The notes beneath the pieces are model-generated. The model ran no database searches, was not told the origin of the DNA, and was given only the letters and a program-made list of their open reading frames with translations. Shown piece after piece: positions 1 to 8,956 of a DNA stretch of 64,000 bases; within the stretch, counting starts at the first letter, position 1, and every line of letters begins with the position of its first letter. This DNA is from Oceanicaulis alexandrii DSM 11625 (GTDB taxonomy: Bacteria > Pseudomonadota > Alphaproteobacteria > Caulobacterales > Maricaulaceae), in contig NZ_ATUP01000002.1 in NCBI RefSeq assembly GCF_000420265.1, positions 126,501 through 190,500 on the forward strand, written 5' to 3'. The position numbers and the translations under genes were made by a program.

Positions 1-1
1 T

Positions 2-130
2 TATGTCGTGATCAATGACGACTTCTCGCGCGCGCTCGAAAAGCTCAGCCAGATCCTGCACGCCGAACGCCTGAAACGCTCCCGCCACCTCTGGCTTGAA
101 GGCTTTGTCGACGCGCTGATGGAGGAATAG
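2..130 (+). CDS. gmk: Guanylate kinase, C-terminal end (partial)
   Basis: Only the last 42 codons are present; the gene enters from the left edge. The tail begins YVVINDDFSRAL and continues to HAERLKR, matching the C-terminal helix region of guanylate kinases, which phosphorylate GMP to GDP with ATP in the cytoplasm. The stop is TAG at 128-130. In many alphaproteobacteria gmk lies next to rsmA in convergent orientation. Here two extra genes separate them. The N-terminal P-loop is outside the window, so the call rests on the tail and the context. Confidence 0.8.
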   Translation, partial: YVVINDDFSRALEKLSQILHAERLKRSRHLWLEGFVDALMEE

Positions 131-153
131 GGAACCGGACGCGCAGTTCAGGC

Positions 154-185
154 GTTTCTGCTTATTGAAAGTTTCTGCGCAGAAA
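154..185 (+). promoter_or_regulatory. Perfect 14-bp palindrome plus direct half-repeat upstream of the DUF2254 gene
   Basis: TTTCTGCGCAGAAA at 172-185 is a perfect palindrome ending 8 bases before the ATG at 194. The octamer GTTTCTGC occurs at 154-161 and again at 171-178. The arrangement looks like an operator for a dimeric regulator, but no regulator gene lies beside it. The downstream gene has only a weak purine-rich ribosome site (AGAAAG) inside this element, so a bound protein would compete with expression. Function is inference. Confidence 0.4.
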
Positions 186-193
186 GACCCTTC

Positions 194-1474
194 ATGCTCT
201 CCAGGGCCGAGTTTCTCGTCAATCGCGTGCTTCGGTCCATCTGGTTGCGTCCCGCCGCTTATGCGGCTGGCGCGGCGCTGGTCGTGCTGATCACGCCGCT
301 GATCGACCCCTTCCTGCCATTTGAGTGGAAAGAGCTGGTCTCGACTGAGACCAACGAAGCGGTGCTCACCATTCTCGCCTCCAGCCTTCTGGCGGTGGCG
401 ATTTTCTCGCTCTCCACCATGGTGGCGGCGTTGCGCTCCGCCTCCAGCTCGGCAACGCCGCGCGCCCGCGCCTTGTTGGTCGAAGACGCCGCGGCGCAGA
501 ACGCCATCTCCACTTTTATCGGCGCGTTCCTGTTCAGCCTGCTTGGGGTGATCGGCAGCTTGCTGGGGCTGTATTCCGGATCCGGGCGCGTGATCCTGTT
601 CGCCCTGACCGTGCTGCTGGTGCTGATCGTTGTGGCGACTTTGATCCGCTGGCTCGACCGATTGTCAAAGCTGGGCGACGTCACCGAAGCCATCCGCCGG
701 GTGGAGGCTGTGGCCCAGACGGCCTTTGATCATGCGCCCGTGGCGCGCGATGTGGATGAAGCGCCAACCTTTGAAAGCGGCGTGGATTTACATCCCAAGG
801 CGCCGGGCTTTGTGCAGAATGTGGCGCTCGAAAATCTCAGGGCGCTATGTGACCGTCTGGACTTGCAACTGGTCGTCAAAGCGCCGCCCGGCGCGTTTAC
901 AGACGCTGGCGCGCCCTTGGCCCGTTTGTCGAAACCGGTCGAGGCCGCTGACGAGGACGCGCTGTGCGCCTGCTTCAATCTGGGTTCCGATCGCGATTTC
1001 CGTTCTGATCCGTGCTTTGGGCTGATTGTCCTGTCGGAGATTGCGTCCAAGGCGCTCTCGCCGGGCGTGAATGACCCCGGCACCGCCATTCACACCATTC
1101 GCGCGATCCAGCGCGTGCTGCACAAATGGTCAGTCACCTTGGCTGAAAAGGCCGATGAGGACACAGACCCAAAGGATCAGACGCAGCGCGTTTTCTTGCC
1201 CGGCATCTCAGTGCGGCACGCGCTGGAATGCGGCTTTGACCCAATCTCGTTTGACGGCGCCAACCGGCCCGTCATCACCCGCACCTTGCTCAGCGCCCTG
1301 TCCGGCCTGAAAGCGCAGGATGAGGCGCTGTTCAGCGCTCAGGCGGATGAGTTGGCGCAGGCCATGCTCGCGAGGGCCCGGTCTGCGATCCCCCATGACG
1401 CCGACAAGCAGGCGCTGGTTGCGGCCGCCGAGCGGCTGGGGTTCGGACCTGAGGACGCCGGCGAGAGCCTTTAG
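194..1474 (+). CDS. DUF2254 family membrane protein
   Basis: A 426-residue protein with four predicted membrane helices near residues 20-37, 58-80, 105-127 and 132-151. A soluble C-terminal half of about 270 residues follows. The motif SLSTMVAALRSASSSATPRA after the second helix is typical of the DUF2254 family of predicted inner-membrane proteins, whose function is unknown. The soluble part contains the SPGVNDPGTA motif, also characteristic of the family. The gene follows gmk by 63 bases and lies codirectional with the S9 peptidase gene. A perfect palindrome sits just upstream. Family assignment is confident; no biochemical role can be read from the sequence. Confidence 0.8.
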   Translation: MLSRAEFLVNRVLRSIWLRPAAYAAGAALVVLITPLIDPFLPFEWKELVSTETNEAVLTILASSLLAVAIFSLSTMVAALRSASSSATPRARALLVEDAAAQNAISTFIGAFLFSLLGVIGSLLGLYSGSGRVILFALTVLLVLIVVATLIRWLDRLSKLGDVTEAIRRVEAVAQTAFDHAPVARDVDEAPTFESGVDLHPKAPGFVQNVALENLRALCDRLDLQLVVKAPPGAFTDAGAPLARLSKPVEAADEDALCACFNLGSDRDFRSDPCFGLIVLSEIASKALSPGVNDPGTAIHTIRAIQRVLHKWSVTLAEKADEDTDPKDQTQRVFLPGISVRHALECGFDPISFDGANRPVITRTLLSALSGLKAQDEALFSAQADELAQAMLARARSAIPHDADKQALVAAAERLGFGPEDAGESL

Positions 1475-1544
1475 GTTGGGGCGCTTCGCCTAAGTGTTGA
1501 CGCGTGTTAACCTCTCTCCCGATGAAACCCAGGGGAGGGAATCC

Positions 1545-3533
1545 ATGACCTTTAAAACCAGCCTGCTGATTGTCTCGAGCCTGTGTGTGCTAGCCGCCTG
1601 CGGTCCGGCCTCCACCGGCCCCGTCACCGTCAGCGCCTCTGAAGCGACCACCGCCACGGCGGTCTCTGTTCAGTCAGAGCCGGAGCTGGGCCATTCGGCC
1701 GAAGTGTTCTTCAACACCACCTCTTACGGCATGGGCGCGAGCTCAGGATACGCCTTCTCCAGCGAGACGGGCGAAATCCTGATTTCGTCTGATGAAACCG
1801 GGGTGATCAACGCCTATGCGCTTGACCCTGAGAGCGGCGATAAACGTGCGCTGACGGCGTCAGACACCAACGCCACCTATGCGCTGTCCTGGTTTCCCGA
1901 AGATGACCGCATCCTGGTGACCGCTGATGGCGGCGGGGACGAGCTCAATCATATTTATGTGCGTGAAGCCGATGGCGCCCTGCGCGACCTGACGCCGGGT
2001 GAGAACGTCAAGGCGAGCTTTATGGGCTGGTCCGCGGACGGCTCGCAGATCTGGATCAGCACCAATGAGCGCGATCCGGCCGCGTTCGACCTTTATGCCT
2101 ATGACGCGGAGACCTACGAACGCAGCCTTGTCTTTGAGAATGCCGATGCCTTGTCCATGTCGGCGATCAGTCCGGACGGGCGCTGGCTGGCGCTGGACCG
2201 GCCACGCACCTCGGCGGACAGCGATATCTTGCTGGCGGATCTGACCTCGGATGAAGCGCCTGTTCTGATCACCGAGCACGAAGGCAATATCGCCTATGGC
2301 GCCTATGACTTCACCGCGGATTCCACCGCTTTGGTCTACGCGACCAACGAGTATGGCGAGTGGAACCAGGCCTGGACCTATGATCTGGCCACCGGCGATC
2401 GCGCCCCGCTTATCGAAGCGGACTGGGACGTGATGTATGTGGGCTATTCGCCCAGCGGCCAGTACCGGGTCAGCGCCGTCAATAATGACGGCTTCACCGA
2501 TGTGACCGTGCTCGACACGGCGACCGGCGAGACGGTCAGCCTGCCTGACAGCGTGCCTGCCGGTGATCTGGCCGGCGTCCGCTTCAATGAAGATGAAACC
2601 CAGATGGCGTTTGGCGTGACCTCATCGGTGGCGCCCAACAATATCCACTGGGTTGATCTTCAGACCGGAACGCATCGCCAGCTCACCGAAGCGCTCAACC
2701 CCGAGCTGAAGCCCGAAGACCTGGTGGAAGCCGAGGTCGTCCGCTTTGACAGTTTTGACGGCGTGACCGTGCCCGGCATCATGTACCGCCCGCACAATGC
2801 CAGCGCGGATAGGCCTGTGCCGGCGCTGGTCTGGGTGCATGGCGGGCCGGGCGGGCAAAGCCGGGCCGGCTATAGCGCCGCGATCCAGCACCTCGTGAAC
2901 AATGGCTACGCCGTCTACGCCGCCAATAATCGCGGCTCTTCGGGCTATGGCAAAACCTTCTTCCATATGGATGACCGTCGTCATGGCGAGGAAGACCTGC
3001 AGGACATCGTGGCGGCGGGCGATTATCTGCGCTCGCTCGACTGGGTGCGCGATGACGCCGTGGGCGTGATCGGCGGTTCTTATGGCGGCTATATCACTGC
3101 CGCCGCTTTGACCTTCCACCCGGAAGCTTTTGACGTGGGCATCAATATTTTCGGCGTCACCAACTGGGTGCGGACGCTGGAATCCATCCCGCCCTGGTGG
3201 GAAAGCTTCCGCGAAGCGCTGTACGACGAGATGGGCGATCCGGCGACGGACGCCGAGCGTCACCGGGCGATCTCTCCGCTTTTCCACGCCGACCAGATCG
3301 TCAAACCCATGCTGGTGATCCAGGGCGCCAATGATCCGCGGGTGCTGCAGGTGGAAAGCGATGAGCTGGTCGCCGCGGCCCGCGAGAACGGCGCCATTGT
3401 GGAGTATGTGCTCTTCCCCGATGAAGGGCATGGGTTCCGCCGCCGCGAAAACCGCATCACGGCGTCAGACGCCTATCTGAACTTCCTGGGTGAGTATCTG
3501 GCGGGTGAAACGCCGGAAGGCGACAGCGAGTAA
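1545..3533 (+). CDS. S9 family (prolyl oligopeptidase-type) serine peptidase, lipoprotein
   Basis: The ATG at 1545 is preceded by GGGAGGG and gives a lipoprotein signal ending in the lipobox LAAC, so this start is preferred over an in-frame upstream GTG at 1494. Residues of about 60-400 form WD/beta-propeller-like repeats (TolB/DPP-IV type). Residues of about 410-650 form an alpha/beta-hydrolase. The catalytic triad is visible: Ser512 in GGSYGGY, Asp597 in GANDPR and His629 in DEGHGF. WVHGGPGG supplies the oxyanion region. S9C-type enzymes cleave short peptides or acylated N-termini. A lipid anchor suggests action at the periplasmic face. It lies convergent to rsmA, with 24 bases between the stops. 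Substrate is unknown. Confidence 0.88.
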   Translation: MTFKTSLLIVSSLCVLAACGPASTGPVTVSASEATTATAVSVQSEPELGHSAEVFFNTTSYGMGASSGYAFSSETGEILISSDETGVINAYALDPESGDKRALTASDTNATYALSWFPEDDRILVTADGGGDELNHIYVREADGALRDLTPGENVKASFMGWSADGSQIWISTNERDPAAFDLYAYDAETYERSLVFENADALSMSAISPDGRWLALDRPRTSADSDILLADLTSDEAPVLITEHEGNIAYGAYDFTADSTALVYATNEYGEWNQAWTYDLATGDRAPLIEADWDVMYVGYSPSGQYRVSAVNNDGFTDVTVLDTATGETVSLPDSVPAGDLAGVRFNEDETQMAFGVTSSVAPNNIHWVDLQTGTHRQLTEALNPELKPEDLVEAEVVRFDSFDGVTVPGIMYRPHNASADRPVPALVWVHGGPGGQSRAGYSAAIQHLVNNGYAVYAANNRGSSGYGKTFFHMDDRRHGEEDLQDIVAAGDYLRSLDWVRDDAVGVIGGSYGGYITAAALTFHPEAFDVGINIFGVTNWVRTLESIPPWWESFREALYDEMGDPATDAERHRAISPLFHADQIVKPMLVIQGANDPRVLQVESDELVAAARENGAIVEYVLFPDEGHGFRRRENRITASDAYLNFLGEYLAGETPEGDSE

Positions 3534-3557
3534 AACGCCCAGTCGTGCGGCCTGGGC

Positions 3558-4412
3558 CTAGCCCCGGGCCGCGCGCCAGGCTTTGGCAAGCTTGAAAAAG
3601 CCTTCGGGCGGAATGGTTTCCGCGCGCGCGCCGGGGTCTATCCCGGCGTCCTCGAGCAGCGCCTCTGCGCTTTTGCCCGTCTGGCTCGCCGCCGGGCCGA
3701 GTGATTTGCGCAAGGTCTTGCGGCGTTGGCCGAAAGCGCTTTCCGTTACGGTTGAGAGCGCCTTGAGGTCTGAAAAACGCTGATCCTCGGGCAGGGGCTC
3801 AAGCACTACGACCGCGCTGTCCACCTTGGGCGGCGGGGTGAAGGCGCGGGCCGGAACGGTGAAGGCATGGCGAGATTTGGCCACGGCGGCGGTCAGAATG
3901 GCGAGCCGCCCGTATTGCTTGTCGCTGGCTGTGGCGACCACGCGTTCGGCCACTTCCTTTTGAAACATCAAGACAAGCCGCGTCCACCAGATCGGATCGG
4001 CCTGCAGCCATTTGATCAACAGAGCTGTCCCCACATTATAGGGCAGGTTGGACGCCAGAATCCGCTCGCCTTCAAAGGGCAGGGCGGCTTCATCCACTTT
4101 CAGCGCATCCGCTTCAATGATGGAGAAGCAGCCCGGCGCAGCTTCGCCGATTTGTTCCAGCGCCGGCACGAAGCGGCGGTCCTTTTCGATCACCGTCACG
4201 CGCGCGGCGCCTTCGCTGAACAGCGCGCGCGTCAGCCCGCCGGGACCGGGGCCGACTTCCATGACGGTGGCGCCGCTCATATCCCCGCACAGCCGGGCGA
4301 TCTTGGCGGTCAGATTGAGATCGAGCAGGTAATGCTGGCCGAAGCGCTTGTCCGCGTTGAGCCCGTGTTCGGCGATCACCGCGCGCAGCGGCGGCAACTG
4401 ATCCATGCTCAT
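3558..4412 (-). CDS. rsmA: 16S rRNA (adenine1518/1519-N6)-dimethyltransferase
   Basis: A 284-residue KsgA/RsmA protein that dimethylates two adenines in the 3' hairpin of 16S rRNA using SAM, late in 30S assembly. The N-terminus carries the family signature KRFGQHYLLD. SAM-binding EVGPGPGGLTRAL follows, then the catalytic NLPYN motif. Length is normal for the family (about 270-290 residues). The start codon overlaps the pdxA stop as ATGA, indicating translational coupling. It is the last gene of the long minus-strand operon lptF-lptG-lptD-surA-pdxA-rsmA, an arrangement common in alphaproteobacteria. Confidence 0.97.
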   Translation of the reverse strand: MSMDQLPPLRAVIAEHGLNADKRFGQHYLLDLNLTAKIARLCGDMSGATVMEVGPGPGGLTRALFSEGAARVTVIEKDRRFVPALEQIGEAAPGCFSIIEADALKVDEAALPFEGERILASNLPYNVGTALLIKWLQADPIWWTRLVLMFQKEVAERVVATASDKQYGRLAILTAAVAKSRHAFTVPARAFTPPPKVDSAVVVLEPLPEDQRFSDLKALSTVTESAFGQRRKTLRKSLGPAASQTGKSAEALLEDAGIDPGARAETIPPEGFFKLAKAWRAARG

Positions 4413-5398
4413 GACGCAGCCTCTCGGTTGCGCGTCATCAGATCCGCCTGACGCAGGGCGGCGATCAGGCTGTCAGGCCGCGCCACGCCCTGTCCGGCGA
4501 TGTCAAAGGCGGTGCCGTGATCGGGGCTGGTGCGGATGACCGGAAGCCCCAGCGTGATATTCACGCCGCCATGAAAATCGAGGGTTTTCACCGGGATCAG
4601 CCCCTGATCATGATACAGGCAGATCGCGGCGTCATAGCCTGCGCGCGCCTCTTCATGAAACATGGTGTCTGGCGGCAAGGGGCCGACGATATCCACGCCG
4701 TCACCGTGCAGTTGATCCAGAGCGGGGGCGAGGATGTCGATCTCCTCACGCCCCAGGGCGCCGTTTTCGCCTGCATGGGGGTTCAATCCAGCGAGCGCCA
4801 GACGAGGTTCGGCGAGCGCGAAATCGCGCTTCAGCGCATCGCGCACCACATGTGCGGTCTTCACCACAGCCTCAGCCGTCAATGTCTGGATCGCTGTCAG
4901 AAGCGGCGTGTGGATTGAGACGAGCGCCGTGCGCAGGCCGCCGCCTGACAGCATCATCACCGGGCCGCGCGCGCCGTGCATCGGCAGGTCTTCAGTGAGG
5001 TGTGCGATAAACTCGGTATGGCCGGGAAACTTGAACCCGATCTCATACAGCCGCGCCTTGGAGACAGGATTGGTGACGATAGCGCTCGCTTCGCCTGAGC
5101 GGACAGCGTCTACCGCCGCCTCTATGGAGCGCACGGCGGCTTCAGCCTCGGTCTCAGACGCTTCAAGTGCGATCACCGGCAGGAAGTTCGAGAACACCTT
5201 GCGCGCTTCGTCCGCGTCCGAGACACGCTCAGGACGGGGCAGGTCAAGCAGCTCCGCAGCCGCCAGCAGGGGCGCCGGGTCGCCATAGACCACAAAGCAC
5301 GCATCTTCATCGCGCAGGGCGCGCCAGGCTTTCAGGCAAAGTTCAGGGCCGACCCCTGCAGGATCCCCAAGGGTCAGAGCCAGAGGCGCGCGGATCAC
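4409..5398 (-). CDS. pdxA: 4-hydroxythreonine-4-phosphate dehydrogenase
   Basis: PdxA oxidises 4-phosphohydroxy-L-threonine in the DXP-dependent pathway to pyridoxal 5'-phosphate. The 329-residue length fits the family. Visible signatures are TLGDPAGVGPELCLKAW at the N-terminus and three metal-ligand regions, PGHTEFIAHL, GLNPHAGE and YHDQGLIPVK. The start is GTG at 5398, overlapping the surA stop as GTGA, and the end overlaps rsmA by four bases. The gene is therefore tightly coupled on both sides. Linkage of pdxA to surA and rsmA is widespread in proteobacteria and supports the assignment. Confidence 0.97.
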   Translation of the reverse strand: MIRAPLALTLGDPAGVGPELCLKAWRALRDEDACFVVYGDPAPLLAAAELLDLPRPERVSDADEARKVFSNFLPVIALEASETEAEAAVRSIEAAVDAVRSGEASAIVTNPVSKARLYEIGFKFPGHTEFIAHLTEDLPMHGARGPVMMLSGGGLRTALVSIHTPLLTAIQTLTAEAVVKTAHVVRDALKRDFALAEPRLALAGLNPHAGENGALGREEIDILAPALDQLHGDGVDIVGPLPPDTMFHEEARAGYDAAICLYHDQGLIPVKTLDFHGGVNITLGLPVIRTSPDHGTAFDIAGQGVARPDSLIAALRQADLMTRNREAAS

Positions 5399-6630
5399 CG
5401 GATTTCGATGGTGGCGTCACGGCGCAGATCGCGCAGCCAGCGGCGCGACAGCAGGGACAATTGCTGATTGACCAGCTGGTTTTCGATCTGCTCCGGGCTC
5501 GGCACGCCCGGACCGGTCAGCGCCTTGTCGCACAGCACGAACACCTGAGCGCCCGCCGCCGTGTCCAGCACTGGCGTGGCGGAAACCGGCTCAAGCCCGC
5601 TCAAAGCGTCACGAATGGTCGGCACAAGCGCGTTTGCGCCCACATCGCCCAGATTGGTGACAAAAACGCCGTCGATGCCGCTGACAGCCTCTTCGAGCGC
5701 GTCGCAGCTATTGATTGCGCTCGCCGCCTCAGACAGCGCTGCGCGCTTCTCATCGGTCAGCTGAGAGCGGGGCAGGGTGATCTGGGTCAGGGTCAGCTGT
5801 TCGACCACCTGGCCATCGCGGCTGTCGATCAGGGCGACCATCTGGAAGCCGCCAGGCACGCGGATCGGATTGGAAATTTGACCTGGCTGCATCTGTTCCA
5901 CGACTTCAGCCACTTGGGGACGCAGACCCGACAGGGGCAGATAGCCCGTATCGCCGCCTGCGCTGGCGCTGGCCGCGTCAGAGAATTGCTGGGCGACCGC
6001 CTGGAAAGGCGCGCCCTGACGCAGCTGGTCATAAATGGTCTGAACGACGCCGACCGCCCGCTCTTCGCCGCCATCGGGGGTGATCTGCACGAAAATCTCG
6101 CCCAGACGATATTGCGGTTGGGAGGCGGACTGAATGAACCGGTCCAGCGCTGTCTCGATCTGCTGATCGGAGATTCGAATGCGCGAGCGATAGCGGCCGC
6201 TGACCAGAATTTGCCAGGCGATTTCCGCTTTCACCTGCTGGCGCAGCGTATTGATGTCGATGCCGCTGGCGGTGAGGTCGGCTTCCACCTCTTCAACGGT
6301 TGCGCCGGAGCGCGCCGCGATGTCGCCGATGGCGTCATCCACTTCCGCTTCGTCCACTTCGAGTTCGAACTCGCGCGCCTGTTGAAGCTGAAGCGTTTCA
6401 TCCACCAGACCGCGGATGGCCTGATCCTGGATGCGCGCCAGCATCTCTTCAGTGGGCTGGACGCCCGCCGAGGAAATGATCAGCCGCATGCGATCGCGCA
6501 CATCCAGCGTGGTGATCGGCTGGTCGTTGACGACAGCTGCAATGCCTTCCACCTGCTGGGCGGAGGCTGTGGGCGCAGCGGTCATCATTGCGATGCCGGC
6601 GAGGATAGTCAGCGCGAGTCGGAACGCCAT
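5395..6630 (-). CDS. surA: SurA-type periplasmic chaperone / peptidyl-prolyl isomerase
   Basis: A 411-residue exported protein with a Sec signal ending near TASAQ. A SurA N-terminal chaperone domain occupies residues of about 30-165 (GIAAVVNDQPITTLDVRDRM). A parvulin-type PPIase domain follows at about 170-275, containing GEIFVQI, AQQFSD and GGDTGYL. Only one parvulin domain is clear, whereas E. coli SurA has two; single-domain versions are common in alphaproteobacteria. SurA escorts unfolded outer-membrane proteins, including LptD, across the periplasm. It lies 81 bases downstream of lptD, and no strong ribosome site is visible before its ATG. Confidence 0.9.
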   Translation of the reverse strand: MAFRLALTILAGIAMMTAAPTASAQQVEGIAAVVNDQPITTLDVRDRMRLIISSAGVQPTEEMLARIQDQAIRGLVDETLQLQQAREFELEVDEAEVDDAIGDIAARSGATVEEVEADLTASGIDINTLRQQVKAEIAWQILVSGRYRSRIRISDQQIETALDRFIQSASQPQYRLGEIFVQITPDGGEERAVGVVQTIYDQLRQGAPFQAVAQQFSDAASASAGGDTGYLPLSGLRPQVAEVVEQMQPGQISNPIRVPGGFQMVALIDSRDGQVVEQLTLTQITLPRSQLTDEKRAALSEAASAINSCDALEEAVSGIDGVFVTNLGDVGANALVPTIRDALSGLEPVSATPVLDTAAGAQVFVLCDKALTGPGVPSPEQIENQLVNQQLSLLSRRWLRDLRRDATIEIR

Positions 6631-6711
6631 GTAAGAACCATAAGGTTAGAGGTGTTCGGGCAAGATACCGATACCACAGACTGACGCAATCGCCCGACTG
6701 CGTGTCAGACG

Positions 6712-8886
6712 TTAATCATCACTCAGGCCGCCCAGTGTGAACAGCACGATCTCAAGTTTGACGGAGTCGCTGGGGCCCAGATTGGCCACATCGATATTAT
6801 CGCGCTCCCAAAGAATACGCAGGCTGGTGCATTCATCGCGATATTGCAGTCCCGCGCGCTGGCGGCGGATTTCGTTCTCTTCAAGGTCAATCACGCCGTC
6901 ATAGACCACAGACCAGTCCTCGGTGATTGCGAAACCGGCGCTGGCCGTCACCTCCTCCAGCTGTCGGGTGGAGGCGGCGTCGGTGCGGCGGGTGTATCGC
7001 GTGTTCATCGAAACCCGCCAGGCGTCAAAACCGGCGGTCAGGTCCAGACGATTGATTTCCTGGCTTTCAGAATCGATCCGGGCGCGGGCGTCGAGGTCAA
7101 ACTGGCCCAGATCAAGCTCGATCTGCCCGATCCAGTCCGAATCATCGTCGGCCAGACCGCTGGAAGCCGGGAAGCGCTGATCGCCGTCTAGACGGAAGCT
7201 GCGGCCTGCGAACACTTCCAGCTCGCCAGGCAGGGCGCCGCGCCAGTCTGCGGCGACGGTCAGGCCCACATCCAGGCGGGCGCCGTCTTCCCACAAATCA
7301 TAGCCATTGGCGCGGGCGGCGTCGAACAACTGGCTTTGCTGAAACTCGATCGACAGGCTGTCGACATTGACCGGCGTGCTGTCGGCGTTGTCGCTGCTGG
7401 CGATGATCGCGGCCATGCGCGGCGCAATCAGCCAGTTCACGCTCTCGCCCGGCCGAACGAAGGGCAGGCTGAGATCGAGGCCCGCCGCGCCGAGTGAGCG
7501 GGTCAGATTGGTGCTGTCTATCTCGTTGCCCGACGCGTCGGTCTCATTGAAGGCATATGCGTCAGCGCGCGCCAGAGCGAACGCCTCAGCCCGCAATCCG
7601 CCGGGCAGGATGGTCGGTCGGGTCCAGTCCAGCGCCAGGCTGGCGCGCGTATAATCATCACCGGCGTTTCGCTGCAGATTGGCGGTGTTGAAGCTGAAAT
7701 CCAGATCGCCCGCCCATCTCGGCATCGGCAATTCAGCGCCGAACCGGATCAGGGGCGAAATCAGCGGCAGGGTGTCGTCATCGACGTTTTCCTGCAGCTT
7801 GTTGAAATGGATCACCGTGGCGTCGCCATGGAAATGTTCGCCATCACCGATGAAGAACACCTGGTTGAGCAGCATGCGCTGATCGCGAATCTCGAACAGG
7901 CCGTCAGCGCGGTCCGGGGATTCCTCGAATCCGTAGCGGCGCAGATACAGATCGCCGCTCACCGCCTCGACGCCAAAGCCCCATCGGAAATTCTGGTTGA
8001 AGCGGAACAGCCCGTCCGCGAACACATGGCCGCGCAGCTCTTCGTCGCCGAATTTGCCGTCCTGATCGAACTCCTGCTCATAGGTGAAGCTGGTCTGGAC
8101 GTTCATCTCGCCGGAATAGAAACGGCGGCTCCAGTCCAGCTGCAGAAGCGGGTTCACCTTGCCCATATAGCGCGGTGAAACGATCAATTCCTGGGACGGT
8201 CCAATGGCCCACAAATACGGCTGCTGATAGCTGAAGCCCAGACGATTGGAGCTGTTCAGAACCGGGAACAGAAAGCCTGACTGGCGCGCGGCGGACGGGT
8301 CGGCATGGGCGAAAACCGGAGAGTAAAGGATCGGTCGGCCCAGCACTTCCAGCCGCACATTGCGGTAATAGATCACCTTGTTCTGGGTGTCTCGCACCAC
8401 CCGGCTCGCCCGCAGGCGCCAGGTGGGTTCGTCCTCGCCGCTCTCGCACAGCTCGCAAGCGGTATAATAGGCGTTCGACAGCTCCACCGAGCCGTCCGGG
8501 CGGCGCAGGGCTGCGCCCGCAGCGGCGCGGCCATTGTTTTCAAGCAAGGTTGCAAAGCCGCGCGCCACGCCTTCGCGCAGATCATCGCTCAGCTCGACTT
8601 CCTCGGCGAATTGCGCGGGTTCGCTGCCGTCAAAGATCTGCACGCCGCCGCTGGCGACCACGCGATTGAGGGCGGGGTTGTAGATCAGTTCTTGCGCGAA
8701 CAGCACTCGCTCGCCCGATTGCAGCCGGACATCGCCCCGCGCAATATACAGGCCCTGCTGCTGATCCTGGATCAGCTCGTCCGCGTCCAGATACACTCGA
8801 TCATTGCTGACAGTCTGCGCCATCGCTGCAGGGCTTGCCGCCGCCAACAGGGCGGCCAGTGCCGCAGATCGGTACAACGCGTTCAT
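6712..8886 (-). CDS. lptD: LPS-assembly outer-membrane protein LptD
   Basis: A 724-residue protein that forms the outer-membrane translocon inserting lipopolysaccharide into the outer leaflet, together with LptE. A signal peptide ends near AAMAQ. An OstA/LptA-like jellyroll spans residues of about 30-130 (DADELIQDQQQGLYIARGDV), followed by a long beta-barrel region rich in alternating aromatic strands. Only three cysteines are present: two in ACELC in the N-terminal part and one in RDECTSL near the C-terminus. E. coli LptD has four. It lies between lptG and surA in the outer-membrane biogenesis operon. Confidence 0.94.
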   Translation of the reverse strand: MNALYRSAALAALLAAASPAAMAQTVSNDRVYLDADELIQDQQQGLYIARGDVRLQSGERVLFAQELIYNPALNRVVASGGVQIFDGSEPAQFAEEVELSDDLREGVARGFATLLENNGRAAAGAALRRPDGSVELSNAYYTACELCESGEDEPTWRLRASRVVRDTQNKVIYYRNVRLEVLGRPILYSPVFAHADPSAARQSGFLFPVLNSSNRLGFSYQQPYLWAIGPSQELIVSPRYMGKVNPLLQLDWSRRFYSGEMNVQTSFTYEQEFDQDGKFGDEELRGHVFADGLFRFNQNFRWGFGVEAVSGDLYLRRYGFEESPDRADGLFEIRDQRMLLNQVFFIGDGEHFHGDATVIHFNKLQENVDDDTLPLISPLIRFGAELPMPRWAGDLDFSFNTANLQRNAGDDYTRASLALDWTRPTILPGGLRAEAFALARADAYAFNETDASGNEIDSTNLTRSLGAAGLDLSLPFVRPGESVNWLIAPRMAAIIASSDNADSTPVNVDSLSIEFQQSQLFDAARANGYDLWEDGARLDVGLTVAADWRGALPGELEVFAGRSFRLDGDQRFPASSGLADDDSDWIGQIELDLGQFDLDARARIDSESQEINRLDLTAGFDAWRVSMNTRYTRRTDAASTRQLEEVTASAGFAITEDWSVVYDGVIDLEENEIRRQRAGLQYRDECTSLRILWERDNIDVANLGPSDSVKLEIVLFTLGGLSDD

Positions 8887-8956
8887 GATCAGTGTTCAGT
8901 CCCTTGGCCTATGCCCAGCTAACCCTGTATCGGATTGGGGCGCCAGCGTCCACGCA

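Noticed and set aside
5167-6684. Long open frame antisense to pdxA and surA
   Set aside because: High GC content removes stop codons from opposite frames; the translation is low in family-like motifs and the minus strand carries two clear conserved genes.
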